NCBI RefSeq assembly: GCF_030271255.1 | Contig: NZ_JASJOM010000007.1 | Span: forward strand, 124,001 to 188,000 | Reading direction: 5' to 3' | DNA from: Peribacillus folii | Lineage (GTDB): Bacteria; Bacillota; Bacilli; Bacillales; DSM-1321 | DNA length: 64,000 nt | Shown: one piece after another, positions 1 to 14,597 of the stretch | How the letters are laid out: the number at the start of each line of letters is the position of its first letter | Position numbering within the stretch: position 1 is the first letter of the stretch | Position numbers and translations under genes: made by a program | Notes under the pieces: generated by a model | What the model was told of the DNA's origin: nothing | Seen by the model: the letters and a program-made list of their open reading frames with translations, nothing else | The model's database searches: none

Positions 1-275
1 TCGGGGATTTCCAACCCCATCATCGTTTCGACAGCATGACATAACACATAATTGTTTGTCATGGCCGCCAGATAATCAAGCCGATCGGTATATGGGATGA
101 TTTGTGTATATTGCAGGTTTTCCGCCAGCTTTTCCGTGCCCCGATGCAAGTATCCAATAACAGGGGTGGCCTTTTTTATAATTTCACCATCGATTTTGAT
201 GACGAGCCGAAAAACACCGTGTGTGCTCGGATGCTGAGGCCCGACATTGAGAAGCATTTCTTCCGTCCTTAACAT
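1..275 (-). CDS. nuoD: NADH-quinone oxidoreductase subunit D, N-terminal part (cut by window edge)
   Basis: This is the 49-kDa-type subunit of complex I, part of the peripheral arm that forms the quinone site with NuoB. The visible N terminus contains [12 protein letters not shown] and [12 protein letters not shown], both hallmarks of the family. About 91 residues are in the window and the rest lies beyond base 1. The ATG at 275 is preceded by GGAGGTG, which overlaps the nuoC stop, so the two genes are translationally close. It is the fourth gene of the nuo operon. Confidence 0.95.
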   Translation of the reverse strand, partial: MLRTEEMLLNVGPQHPSTHGVFRLVIKIDGEIIKKATPVIGYLHRGTEKLAENLQYTQIIPYTDRLDYLAAMTNNYVLCHAVETMMGLEIP

Positions 276-280
276 TGGGG

Positions 281-1405
281 TTACACCTCCACATCATAAG
301 GCTGATAATCTTTCCTAAGGGGATATCCTTTCCAATCATCACCGAGTAATATTCGCTTTAAATCAGGGTGATCACGGAAAACGATGCCCAATAAATCATA
401 TGCCTCACATTCCGGCCAATTGGCCCCGCTCCATAAAGGGACCAGCGAGGGAATGGCAGGAGCCTCTCTATTCAGCTTCACCTTAAGTGCAACTGATTGG
501 TTCATGTCGAAGGAATGCAAGTGTACATAGATTTCCATATGCGTCTCAAAATCCGTGCCGTGAAGCTCCGATAAGTACGAAAAATTAAGCTGTGCATCAT
601 AACGAAACAATTCAGCTATTGAGTAGTATGTATCAGGATTTGCCACTACTGTAGGTACATCCTTTGATAGTTTATTAATATAGTGATCTAGTAGTGCATC
701 TTGTCCTACATGCCTTTCAATAGCGGATACAATTTGATTGAGTACTGGCTGGTTTGGGGAGGGTTCGTTCTTTATGTCATTTTCCGGAATTTCCTCCGCT
801 GGCGCTTTGGCCCTTGCAGCTGCTGCAGCTTTCGCCTTGGCCCTTGCAGCTGCCGCTGCCTTCGCCTTCGCTTGTTCAAGGTCTCCTTCATCACCTGGGG
901 ATTTCTGCTTTCGCGCGAGTGCTGCCGCTTTTGCCTTCGCCGCTGCGGCTGCCTTTTGCTTCGACAGGTCGTCTTCTCCTGACGGTTTACCCGGTCCTTC
1001 CTCCTTCGCTTGCTTTCGCGCGAGTGCTGCCGCTTTTGCCTTCGCCGCTGCGGCTGCCTTTTGCTTCGACAGGTCGTCTTCTCCTGACGGTTTACCCGGT
1101 CCTTCCTCCTTCGCCTGCTTTCGCGCGAGTGCTGCCGCTTTTGCCTTCGCCGCTGCGGCTGCCTTTTGCTTCGACAGGTCGTCTTCTCCTGACGGATTAC
1201 CCGGTCCTTCCTCCTTCGCCTGCTTTCGCGCGAGCGCTGCCGCTTTTGCCTTCGCCGCTGCGGCCGCCTTTTGCTTCGACAGGTCGTCTTCTCCTGACGG
1301 ATTACCCGGCCCTTCCTCCTTCGCCTGCTTTCGCGCGAGTGCTGCCGCTTTTGCCTTCGCCGCTGCGGCCGCCTTTTGCTTCGACAGGTCTTGATCCTCA
1401 TCCAT
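281..1405 (-). CDS. nuoC: NADH-quinone oxidoreductase subunit C with long Ala/Lys-rich repeat extension
   Basis: The C-terminal part (about residues 210-374) is the 30-kDa complex I subunit, with typical stretches such as [20 protein letters not shown] and [10 protein letters not shown] near the end. The first ~200 residues are not part of the usual NuoC fold. They hold four copies of a 35-residue unit plus a 22-residue fifth copy (residues 6-167), then two copies of [10 protein letters not shown] (179-198). The extension is rich in Ala, Lys, Glu and Arg, is predicted helical, and has Gly-Pro breaks. The gene starts directly after the nuoB stop with no gap, so coupled translation is likely. 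The core assignment is firm; what the extension does is unknown. Confidence 0.93.
   Translation of the reverse strand: MDEDQDLSKQKAAAAAKAKAAALARKQAKEEGPGNPSGEDDLSKQKAAAAAKAKAAALARKQAKEEGPGNPSGEDDLSKQKAAAAAKAKAAALARKQAKEEGPGKPSGEDDLSKQKAAAAAKAKAAALARKQAKEEGPGKPSGEDDLSKQKAAAAAKAKAAALARKQKSPGDEGDLEQAKAKAAAAARAKAKAAAAARAKAPAEEIPENDIKNEPSPNQPVLNQIVSAIERHVGQDALLDHYINKLSKDVPTVVANPDTYYSIAELFRYDAQLNFSYLSELHGTDFETHMEIYVHLHSFDMNQSVALKVKLNREAPAIPSLVPLWSGANWPECEAYDLLGIVFRDHPDLKRILLGDDWKGYPLRKDYQPYDVEV
812..871. repeat. Two 30-bp in-frame repeats inside nuoC
   Basis: These encode [10 protein letters not shown] twice (residues 179-198), just downstream of the 105-bp array and in the same Ala/Lys/Arg style. 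They look like a second, shorter amplification in the same extension. Confidence 0.8.
905..1390. repeat. Five tandem copies of a 105-bp in-frame repeat inside nuoC
   Basis: The period is exactly 105 bp, for example from 961 to 1066, with four full copies and one partial. Copies differ at only a few bases, such as Asn/Lys alternation in GPG(N/K)PSGED. Each encodes 35 residues, so copy-number change keeps the reading frame. The repeat also opens long shadow frames on the other strand. Confidence 0.95.
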
Positions 1406-1939
1406 CTATATCACCCGCTTTCCGGTTTTTGCCTCGTAACGGATTTTTTCTTTTAGTTTGTTGATTCCATAAATAAGTGCTGCCGGGTTCGGGGGACAAC
1501 CAGGGATATATACATCGACTGGCACTATTTGATCTACCCCTTTGACCACCGAGTAGGAATTCACATACGGGCCCCCAGCAGTTGCGCACGAGCCCATGGC
1601 GATGACCCATTTGGGTTCCGGCATTTGGTCATATAGTCTACTTATGATCGGTGCCATTTTCTTTGTCACCGTACCAGAAACGATCATGACATCCGATTGC
1701 CGGGGCGACGTCCTGAAAAATGAACCGAAACGGTCCAAATCATAATGTGAAGAGCCTACCCCCATCATTTCGATTGCACAGCAGGCCAAACCGAAAGTCA
1801 TTGGCCAGAGCGAATTGCTTCTGGCCCAGCCTTTAATTTGTTCAAGCGTTGATAAAAATATGCTTTGCCGCATTTCTTCCATTTCGGCTGGGGTAAGATC
1901 GTCTAATTTCAATTCCACTTCAACACCTTCTTTTTCCAA
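1406..1939 (-). CDS. nuoB: NADH-quinone oxidoreductase subunit B
   Basis: This is the 20-kDa subunit that carries cluster N2, the last Fe-S centre before quinone. The 177-residue protein shows the N2 cysteines: the tandem pair in [10 protein letters not shown], the Cys of [10 protein letters not shown] and the Cys of PGCPPNP. Its start overlaps the end of nuoA by 31 nt, and its TAG stop abuts the nuoC ATG. Length and motifs are normal for the family. Confidence 0.97.
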   Translation of the reverse strand: MEKEGVEVELKLDDLTPAEMEEMRQSIFLSTLEQIKGWARSNSLWPMTFGLACCAIEMMGVGSSHYDLDRFGSFFRTSPRQSDVMIVSGTVTKKMAPIISRLYDQMPEPKWVIAMGSCATAGGPYVNSYSVVKGVDQIVPVDVYIPGCPPNPAALIYGINKLKEKIRYEAKTGKRVI

Positions 1940-2283
1940 GCGTAGATTAGTCCAAGCAAGAGTATAATGACGAAAAATAGCATTTCTATAAGCGCAAACA
2001 ATCCTAGCTCATCATAGGCTACTGCCCAGGGATAAAGAAAAACCGTCTCCACATCAAAGATGACGAACATCAAACCGAATAAGTAATACCGAACATTGAA
2101 CTGAACCCTGGAATCGGAAAAAGGATCGATTCCACTTTCATATGTCGTATATTTCATATCTGTTGGTTTATAAGGCCTAAGGAGCTTGCCTAGAAAAAGT
2201 GCGACAACCGGTAATAAAATCCCGAGACAAAGAAATACGAATACGATTAAATAATTATTTTGGTACAAATGCAGCTGTCCCAT
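1909..2283 (-). CDS. nuoA: NADH-quinone oxidoreductase subunit A
   Basis: This is a small membrane subunit at the junction of the two complex I arms. Three transmembrane segments are visible, plus the conserved loop [20 protein letters not shown] and the acidic [14 protein letters not shown] in the second helix. I chose the ATG at 2283 (MGQLHLYQ, 124 residues) because GGGAG lies 6 nt upstream; longer in-frame starts would overlap that site. It is the first gene of nuoABCD. Confidence 0.95.
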   Translation of the reverse strand: MGQLHLYQNNYLIVFVFLCLGILLPVVALFLGKLLRPYKPTDMKYTTYESGIDPFSDSRVQFNVRYYLFGLMFVIFDVETVFLYPWAVAYDELGLFALIEMLFFVIILLLGLIYAWKKKVLKWN

Positions 2284-2430
2284 ATTCATCTCCCTTTTAT
2301 GGATCAATCAACAGTAAATGGGTACATGTTCTATTTGCTTGTCTTCTTTTTTGTTGGATGCTGTTTTATATATTTATGCAGAGTAGCAATCTTTTAGAAG
2401 CAACGTGACTGGAGAGGGTTTGAAGTAAAA

Positions 2431-2445
2431 ATGTAAGCGTATACA
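2431..2445. promoter_or_regulatory. CcpA catabolite-response element (cre) at the nuo start site
   Basis: ATGTAAGCGTATACA fits the cre consensus WTGNAARCGNWWWCA at every position. It directly follows the -10 box, so CcpA would cover the transcription start. Sequence match is certain; CcpA binding is inferred. Confidence 0.75.
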
Positions 2446-2473
2446 TTATAGCATTATGACTGGAAAATGTCGA
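2445..2473 (-). promoter_or_regulatory. SigA promoter of the nuo operon
   Basis: Read on the minus strand: TCGACA, 17 nt, TATAAT. The -10 is perfect and the -35 differs at one base. It predicts a start near 2438 and a leader of about 155 nt before nuoA. No open reading frame or clear structure is evident in the leader. Confidence 0.75.
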
Positions 2474-2572
2474 CGAGCCGAGGGGTAATCTGGAAAAAAG
2501 TTTATTCCATCATTCGATATATATCAGCAGGTTTTCCTAAATTACGACCTTCGTCGCAAATGGGAAAGATTA

Positions 2573-2613
2573 AAAAAGCACCTGATCGAACCAAGGATGG
2601 TCCGCTCAGGTGC
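2573..2613 (-). terminator. Terminator of the atp operon
   Basis: The 8-bp stem GCACCTGA/TCAGGTGC has an inner pairing GGACC/GGTTC and is followed on the minus strand by TTTTTT. It lies just after atpC and separates atp from nuo transcription. The gap 2284-2626 holds only this and the nuo control region. Confidence 0.8.
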
Positions 2614-2626
2614 CTTCATCATAAGC

Positions 2627-3049
<423 letters not shown>

Positions 3050-3053
3050 TTAA

Positions 3054-4472
<1,419 letters not shown>

Positions 4473-4538
4473 TTATAACGACTATCAATATTATGGAACG
4501 GTCAAGCATAGTCCGGGCTGACCGCCCCTTTAATGATT

Positions 4539-5399
<861 letters not shown>

Positions 5400-5436
5400 T
5401 CATTCTCACCACCCTTTAAAAATTAGTTAGACCTTA

Positions 5437-8099
<2,663 letters not shown>

Positions 8100-8116
8100 T
8101 CACTTTAACACAGAGC

Positions 8117-8152
8117 AATGGCGAAGGTTCTCCTTGGATCATCTTCGCCATT
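8117..8152 (-). promoter_or_regulatory. Intercistronic hairpin between atpE and atpF
   Basis: A perfect 10-bp stem AATGGCGAAG/CTTCGCCATT with a 16-nt loop containing AAGGAG. No T-run follows in the transcribed direction, so it is not a normal terminator. It may stabilise the atpE part of the message or adjust expression around the multi-copy c subunit; this role is inference. Confidence 0.7.
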
Positions 8153-8173
8153 ATTGAACTTTTTCAAATTATC

Positions 8174-9195
<1,022 letters not shown>

Positions 9196-9211
9196 TCACC
9201 TCTCTTCTTTA

Positions 9212-9580
9212 CTACCTACGTATGTTTTGTATAAAATAATCTATCATAATGACAAAATAAACCGTCATTAATCCCACAACCACGCAGACCACTTGAAACT
9301 CATAGGGATACCTCAATGCAATAATCGCAGCTAAACCCGCCACAGACATTCTAGTTAAGCTACCAAGTGAGCGCGTTTTTTTACCTTCCGCTACTTCTTG
9401 GGCAAACTTTTTGTTTTTTTTGACCATGGACCAAAAAATAAACAGGCTGAAGGCAGTACCAAGCAACAATCCTTGGAAGACTGAATCATATGATGTGAAT
9501 GCCACCCCAATCACATAAATACCCATTAGATACAGCATGAATTTCAGCTGCCTATTGAACATTTTTTCCAATTCTAGCAT
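9212..9580 (-). CDS. atpI: ATP synthase I protein
   Basis: Small membrane protein with four hydrophobic segments, encoded first in the atp operon. It assists c-ring assembly and has been linked to divalent-cation uptake in alkaliphilic Bacillus. I place the start at ATG 9580 (MLELEKMFNRQ, 122 residues). AGGGAG lies upstream with a rather long 13-nt spacing, so MFNRQ a few codons later is an alternative. AtpI diverges quickly; position in the operon supports the call. Confidence 0.85.
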   Translation of the reverse strand: MLELEKMFNRQLKFMLYLMGIYVIGVAFTSYDSVFQGLLLGTAFSLFIFWSMVKKNKKFAQEVAEGKKTRSLGSLTRMSVAGLAAIIALRYPYEFQVVCVVVGLMTVYFVIMIDYFIQNIRR

Positions 9581-9729
9581 TTTGTCATGTAATCTCCCTA
9601 GATATATTGTAGATCTGTGGGTTAGCAAGGTAAATTTGCCCGTAATAAGTCCAAATAGAGAGTCGATGAAGCACTCCTATTTGTCACATTATTGACGTAT
9701 GAAACCCCTCTCATTCTACATCCTTTGTT

Positions 9730-9758
9730 AGCATACAATAGGCTAGAATCATTGTCAA
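9730..9758 (-). promoter_or_regulatory. SigA promoter of the atp operon
   Basis: Minus-strand TTGACA, 17 nt, TATGCT, about 150 nt upstream of atpI. The -35 is perfect. The stretch 9759-9866 upstream is AT-rich, with Rex-like half sites and no obvious terminator for the protease gene. Confidence 0.7.
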
Positions 9759-9866
9759 TGAGTGGTTAGTGAAATTTGTCACAGGTTTGTAATTATTAAC
9801 GAATTGTTCACAAATTATCTTTTTTATACTATTGACAACCGATTTATTTTACATATCGTCCTATCT

Positions 9867-12104
9867 TCACTCAATATGTAACGTCTTTTCCACCCTATCT
9901 TCCCTTCCATTCCTCCTCGCAAAGATAATCGCTTTATAAACTCCCTTCGGCGGTAAATTCTTCTGCAATACATCTTTTTTTATCAATCCGGAAGGTGCTG
10001 GCTTCGACCAGTCCAGATATCCAACGAATTTCAAGCTTTCTTCTTCGTAAAGGGCAATTCCGAATTCCTCGGCCCCCCTCGGAAGGTACATTTCGTATCG
10101 ATAAGTCCCGGCTCGATCTCCTTGTCCAAAATCAAAACCCATCACTCTTGGATAATCAGGCTCTTCTTTCACATATAGGTAAGGAAGGGAGATCTTCTTC
10201 GTTCCTTCCATTATAAGCAGGTATCCATCGAAGACTCCCTTTTCCATTTCTGCGGGGTTTACCTGAAGCCCCACTTTCAGCCGTTTCTTTTCCTTCGGCT
10301 TCAATGTCAGGGATTTCGGCAATTCCCATGTGAGCCCCTTCTCCTTTAATGGCACCATGAAAGAATAGTTCCTCAACTTCGTTCCTGTATTTTCAATCCA
10401 TATCGTTTCATGGTGCTCTTCGATCCCGCCCTTTTTCGTATACATCCCAAAGGATAACGAGCTTGGATTCAGAAGTGTGTCAGCCTTCAGGGCTTCGTCG
10501 AGCTGGATGCGTCCGGCACCTTGTTCGTATGTGTGATAATACTCGCCTGCAGATTTTTCTAATGGTTTAGATGTACTCATCAATGCCGATTTCACTTGAT
10601 CAGGGGTCCATTCCGGATGCTTTTGCAATATTAACGCGCACGCTCCTGCAACATGCGGCGCCGACATGCTTGTACCGTCAAGCGACATATACCCACCAGG
10701 AATGGTGCTTTCGATCTCGACTCCAGGCGCCAGTACGTCCGGTTTTATTCCCCATGAAACTGTCACCGGGCCCCTTGAACTGAAATCAGCAAGTTTATCC
10801 TGTTCGGTTTTATATAAAAAGCGCACGGTTTTACTATGCTCTTGCTCCATGACTTGCTTAAGACGCAACCCGTCTCTTCTATTAATAGAAGCAACCGGGA
10901 TATTCAATTCCTTTTCCAAGCTTCCGCTAAAGGTGCCGGCCGTATTATTATAGATAATCACGCCTTTCGCACCAGCCTTCGCAGCATTGGTTGCCTTCTG
11001 CTGGAATGTGAGCGTCCCGCGCTCCAGCAATACAATTGCACCACGGGCATGCTTTAGGTCTTTTTCATACCCAAGGCCTCCGTCCATCACATCTTCAGAA
11101 AATGCCAAATTCCATTTCCTTGATCCTTGAAATGAATGCAATCGTGTATAATGCTTTTTTGAGCCTAGGCCGTAAATCATGAATGGCACCTTTAAAGGAG
11201 GAGTCGACGCCCCGACGGAAATCGCTTTTTCCGACGTCCCCGGCGATCCGACAGTCCATACTTCCGGACCGGAATTTCCATTAGATGTCACGGCCACGAT
11301 GCCGCTTTCGACAGCCTTATTCAATGCAAGCGATATCGGTAAATCCGGCCCATTTACGTTATTGCCGAGAGAAAGGTTCAAGACATCCATCTTATCCATC
11401 ATTGCCGATTCGATAGCCGTCAAAACTTGCTCGGTATCTCCCGCGCCCCCCGGTCCCAACGCTCGATATGCATATACCTCTGCTTCCGGTGCTACACCCT
11501 TCATCTTCCCATTGGCAGCAATGATACCAGCAACGTGAGTACCATGTAATGTATTTAGCTCCCCCTGATTTTTAGTTTCCATCGGATCCTCATCACCATC
11601 AACCAGATCCTCCCCCCCCCTATAGGTCCGTTGCAAATCCGGATGTGTATAATCGATTCCCGTGTCGATTACCCCCACTTTAACTCCTTTTCCGGTAATT
11701 CGATGGTTCTCCTTATCGAAGAAAGCCCTAACTCTCTCTCCTCCTATGTATGGGACACTTTCATCTAACACAGCATGATACGTGGAAACCTCCGTAATGT
11801 CCTGGATATCATTTTCCTTTTTCAATTTTTCAATCTCCTGGATTCTCCCGCGAAGCGAAAACCCATGAAGAGCAACGGAATAAACCTTCCGTAACTGAAG
11901 CGTTGGATATTTCCCAACCAATTCATTGATTTTTTCTTGCTCGATGGCTTTATCCATCATGACAACGACCGTCACTTCCTTCGATTCAGGTAGTTTTGGC
12001 AAAGGCGGCAAGATGACGGATGCCGTCCCCGTTTCGAATGAATAAGTAAATAATAGAAGAAAAACAAATATATATATGAACAATTTCTTTTTCAGCGTCA
12101 ACAT
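9867..12104 (-). CDS. Secreted subtilisin-family serine protease with PA domain (Vpr-like)
   Basis: Extracellular S8 protease. Signal peptide (residues ~1-28, KKK then a hydrophobic core), then an inhibitor-I9-type propeptide (~40-110). The catalytic domain has Asp147 in GVIDTGIDYTHPDL, His187 in LHGTHVAG and Ser479 in DGTSMSAPH (numbered from ATG 12104). A PA-like insert (~330-430) sits between His and Ser, as in Vpr. The C-terminal ~200 residues are a beta-rich domain. The 745 residues compare with ~806 in B. subtilis Vpr. I chose ATG 12104 (MLTLKKKLF) because AGGGG lies 6 nt upstream. It stands alone between terminators. Confidence 0.9.
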   Translation of the reverse strand: MLTLKKKLFIYIFVFLLLFTYSFETGTASVILPPLPKLPESKEVTVVVMMDKAIEQEKINELVGKYPTLQLRKVYSVALHGFSLRGRIQEIEKLKKENDIQDITEVSTYHAVLDESVPYIGGERVRAFFDKENHRITGKGVKVGVIDTGIDYTHPDLQRTYRGGEDLVDGDEDPMETKNQGELNTLHGTHVAGIIAANGKMKGVAPEAEVYAYRALGPGGAGDTEQVLTAIESAMMDKMDVLNLSLGNNVNGPDLPISLALNKAVESGIVAVTSNGNSGPEVWTVGSPGTSEKAISVGASTPPLKVPFMIYGLGSKKHYTRLHSFQGSRKWNLAFSEDVMDGGLGYEKDLKHARGAIVLLERGTLTFQQKATNAAKAGAKGVIIYNNTAGTFSGSLEKELNIPVASINRRDGLRLKQVMEQEHSKTVRFLYKTEQDKLADFSSRGPVTVSWGIKPDVLAPGVEIESTIPGGYMSLDGTSMSAPHVAGACALILQKHPEWTPDQVKSALMSTSKPLEKSAGEYYHTYEQGAGRIQLDEALKADTLLNPSSLSFGMYTKKGGIEEHHETIWIENTGTKLRNYSFMVPLKEKGLTWELPKSLTLKPKEKKRLKVGLQVNPAEMEKGVFDGYLLIMEGTKKISLPYLYVKEEPDYPRVMGFDFGQGDRAGTYRYEMYLPRGAEEFGIALYEEESLKFVGYLDWSKPAPSGLIKKDVLQKNLPPKGVYKAIIFARRNGREDRVEKTLHIE

Positions 12105-12156
12105 AATCATCCCCTTAGCTGTTAGCTTTTCTCAACAACCTTGGAGTATGCAAACA

Positions 12157-12183
12157 AAAAAGGAAAAGACGTCTCGCTTTTCC
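12157..12183 (-). terminator. Terminator-like hairpin upstream of the protease gene
   Basis: Stem GGAAAAG/CTTTTCC with an 8-nt loop, followed on the minus strand by TTTTTT. It lies 50 nt upstream of the protease start and 370 nt beyond the mnaA terminator. It may end readthrough, or act as an attenuator if the protease promoter lies upstream. Confidence 0.6.
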
Positions 12184-12330
12184 TCTCCACTTACCTCATT
12201 GCCAAACCCATTCTTGAATTTGAAACAATCACAAGCAATCGCTGATTGATGCAAGTAACTCGTGTCGCACTTCCGTAAAACGAAAAAAACCGGAAGGAAC
12301 GAAACGGCCGCTTAGGAAATGCATGTCTAT

Positions 12331-12398
12331 GCGAGTCCCGCAGATGCAGCCGAGGAGGCTCCCCGACCGACCGCCGAAAGGGAACGCCTGCAATGAAA
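12331..12398 (-). repeat. Degenerate Bacillaceae intergenic repeat, copy 1
   Basis: On the minus strand TTTCATTGCAGGCG is followed by CCCTTTCGGCGGTC and a GC-rich stretch with GAGCCTCCTCGGCTGC. The same core appears at 58725. It resembles GC-rich intergenic repeats seen in Bacillus genomes. Small frames across 12229-12577 look like shadows of it. Confidence 0.55.
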
Positions 12399-12499
12399 TG
12401 GAATGTTCACCGTACAAGTCCTCCAATACCTGGGCTTTTAGGATGCGCCTTTCATTTTCACACACAGTAAAAGGCGACGGAACGATCCAACCATCAAAA

Positions 12500-12535
12500 C
12501 AAAAAAACTGCAGACAAAACGAGTTTGTCTGCAGT
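12500..12535 (-). terminator. Terminator of upp-mnaA
   Basis: Perfect 12-bp stem ACTGCAGACAAA/TTTGTCTGCAGT followed on the minus strand by TTTTTTT. It lies 35 nt after the mnaA stop. Strong intrinsic terminator. Confidence 0.9.
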
Positions 12536-12569
12536 CTAAAAGGAGAAACGGCTAAGCTTTCCTTCATTA

Positions 12570-13709
12570 TCAATTGAATCTAGCAGGCGGTGCATCCACT
12601 TGCTTGAAATAGTAACGGATTGCTTCAGCTATCCGGGCCGAAGCATTCCCATCACCGTATGGATTTGATGCCCTGGACATTTTCTCATGTTCTTCTTCGT
12701 TCGTAAGCAACTCATGTGCCATATTGAAAACAATCTGCTCATCAGTGCCCGCCAATTTCAAAGTACCAGCCAATATCCCTTCAGGACGTTCGGTCGTATC
12801 CCTTAAAACCAGTACGGGTACGCCAAGTGACGGCGCTTCTTCCTGGATGCCCCCAGAATCGGTCATGATCAAGTAAGCCTTTGAAGCGAAGTTATGAAAA
12901 TCCAGCACATCCAATGGCTCGATTAAATGGACCCTCGGTTCATCTCCAAGAACTTCATGTGCCAGCTCTTGAACAAGCGGATTTAAATGAACTGGGTATA
13001 CGACTTGAATGTCATCGTGCTCGGCAATGAGTCTTTTGACGGCCCTGAAGATATTCCGCATCGGATCTCCTAAATTCTCCCTGCGATGAGCAGTCAGCAA
13101 AACGAGCCTATCTTCTCCCAAATCATTTAAAACCGGATGGGTATAAGAAGACCGTACCGTCGTTTTCAAGGCATCGGTCGCCGTATTTCCCGTCACAAAA
13201 ATATTGTCCTTCTTGTTTTCATTCAATAAATTCTCTTCCGCTTTTGAAGTCGGAGCAAAATGCAAGTCCGCCATCGTCCCGGTAAGCTGACGATTCATTT
13301 CTTCCGGGTATGGTGAATACTTATTCCAAGTGCGCAGCCCCGCTTCTACATGGCCAATGACGACCTGATTGTAAAAGGCTGCAAGGCTGGCGGCAAATGT
13401 TGTAGTCGTATCGCCATGAACTAGAACGATATCAGGTTCAGCTTCCTTCATTATGGAATCAAGACCATTTAAAGCCCTTGTTGTGATATCGGCAAGTGTT
13501 TGCCTATCCTTCATGATGTTCAGATCATAATCCGGCTGGATCGAAAATAATTCGAGGACTTGATCCAGCATTTGACGGTGCTGGGCCGTTACGGCAACGA
13601 TCGGCTTGAAATGTTGTGGGTGTTTTTGGAATTCCAAAACTAAGGGAGCCATTTTGACGGCTTCCGGTCTCGTCCCGAAAATTGTCATGACCTTAATCGG
13701 TTTATTCAT
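12570..13709 (-). CDS. mnaA: UDP-N-acetylglucosamine 2-epimerase (non-hydrolysing)
   Basis: Makes UDP-ManNAc from UDP-GlcNAc for the wall teichoic acid linkage unit and other surface glycans. The family signatures GTRPEAVKMAPLV (N terminus), VHGDTTTTFAAS, HVEAGLRTWNKYSPYPEEMNR and MTDSGGIQEEAP are all present. With ATG 13709 (MNKPIKVM) the protein has 379 residues. An upstream GTG lies inside the ribosome-binding site GAGGTG and was rejected. The gap to upp is 24 nt, so the two are probably co-transcribed. Confidence 0.95.
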   Translation of the reverse strand: MNKPIKVMTIFGTRPEAVKMAPLVLEFQKHPQHFKPIVAVTAQHRQMLDQVLELFSIQPDYDLNIMKDRQTLADITTRALNGLDSIMKEAEPDIVLVHGDTTTTFAASLAAFYNQVVIGHVEAGLRTWNKYSPYPEEMNRQLTGTMADLHFAPTSKAEENLLNENKKDNIFVTGNTATDALKTTVRSSYTHPVLNDLGEDRLVLLTAHRRENLGDPMRNIFRAVKRLIAEHDDIQVVYPVHLNPLVQELAHEVLGDEPRVHLIEPLDVLDFHNFASKAYLIMTDSGGIQEEAPSLGVPVLVLRDTTERPEGILAGTLKLAGTDEQIVFNMAHELLTNEEEHEKMSRASNPYGDGNASARIAEAIRYYFKQVDAPPARFN

Positions 13710-13733
13710 TCGTGACACCTCAGTTTCTATCCA

Positions 13734-14363
13734 TTATTTTGTGCCGAATAAACGATCTCCCGCGTCTCCCAGACCTGGGACGATATAACCATGTTCATTC
13801 AGTTTCTCATCAAGTCCTGCAATATAAATATCCACATCAGGATGAGCTTCTTTCAATGCATCCACTCCTTCAGGAGCTGCAATCAGACACATGAATTTAA
13901 TATTGACCGCACCGCGCTTTTTGATGGAGTGGATCGCTTCGATGGCAGAACCGCCGGTAGCTAGCATCGGATCAACGACGATACATTCCCTTTCCGCCAA
14001 ATCACTCGGCATTTTCGCATAGTATTCGACTGGCTTCAATGTTTCCGGATCACGGTATAGACCGACATGGCCAACCTTTGCAGCAGGAATCAGTTTAATG
14101 ATTCCGTCCACCATCCCTATGCCCGCTCGCAAAATTGGTACGATTCCCACTTTTTTACCTGAAAGCATCTTCACTTTGGCCGTGCTGACCGGTGTCTGGA
14201 TTTCCACCTCTTCAAGTGGCATGTCCCTAGTGATTTCAAACGCCATCAATGAAGCCACTTCATCGACTAGTTCACGGAATTCTTTTGTTCCTGTATTTAC
14301 ATCGCGTATATAAGCTAATTTGTGTTGTATTAACGGGTGATCGAAAACAAATACTTTTCCCAT
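13734..14363 (-). CDS. upp: Uracil phosphoribosyltransferase
   Basis: Salvages uracil to UMP with PRPP. The PRPP-binding signature [12 protein letters not shown] and the C-terminal [15 protein letters not shown] are exact for the family. ATG 14363 ([11 protein letters not shown]) gives 209 residues, equal to B. subtilis, with GGAGAG 7 nt upstream. Own promoter at 14462-14490; mnaA follows. Confidence 0.97.
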   Translation of the reverse strand: MGKVFVFDHPLIQHKLAYIRDVNTGTKEFRELVDEVASLMAFEITRDMPLEEVEIQTPVSTAKVKMLSGKKVGIVPILRAGIGMVDGIIKLIPAAKVGHVGLYRDPETLKPVEYYAKMPSDLAERECIVVDPMLATGGSAIEAIHSIKKRGAVNIKFMCLIAAPEGVDALKEAHPDVDIYIAGLDEKLNEHGYIVPGLGDAGDRLFGTK

Positions 14364-14461
14364 TTGGCATCTCTCCAATTCCATTGCTTAATTTTGCTCT
14401 TTTTATGATTTCCCTATTTGAATAGAAAAACTTTCGTGCGCCTTTAAATTCACTTCAACCT

Positions 14462-14490
14462 ATTTTACAGAAAAAAGATTCAATCTTCAA
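14462..14490 (-). promoter_or_regulatory. SigA promoter of upp
   Basis: Minus-strand TTGAAG, 17 nt, TAAAAT, about 95 nt upstream of the upp start and downstream of the glyA terminator. One mismatch in the -10, two in the -35. Confidence 0.6.
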
Positions 14491-14562
14491 TAAAGGTTTA
14501 GATGTCAGACCTATTTTCATAATTCAGATTCTTCAATAATATAACCCTTTCATGAATGCCAG

Positions 14563-14590
14563 AAAAAAGCCGCTCCTAAATAGGAGCGGC
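14563..14590 (-). terminator. Terminator of glyA
   Basis: Stem GCCGCTCC/GGAGCGGC around a short loop, followed by TTTTTT on the minus strand, 8 nt after the glyA stop. Confidence 0.9.
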
Positions 14591-14597
14591 TCCGATA

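Noticed and set aside
738-1464. Long plus-strand frames (218 and 236 residues) and a 209-residue minus-strand frame over nuoC
   Set aside because: They are out-of-frame readings of the 105-bp repeat, with repetitive Ala/Phe/Ser or Arg-rich composition and no ribosome-binding site.
9832-9865. TTGACA on the plus strand in the protease-atp gap
   Set aside because: No matching -10 and no plus-strand gene follows.
12229-12577. Small frames of 114 (minus) and 84 (plus) residues between the protease and mnaA
   Set aside because: They run through the mnaA terminator and the GC-rich intergenic repeat and lack ribosome-binding sites.
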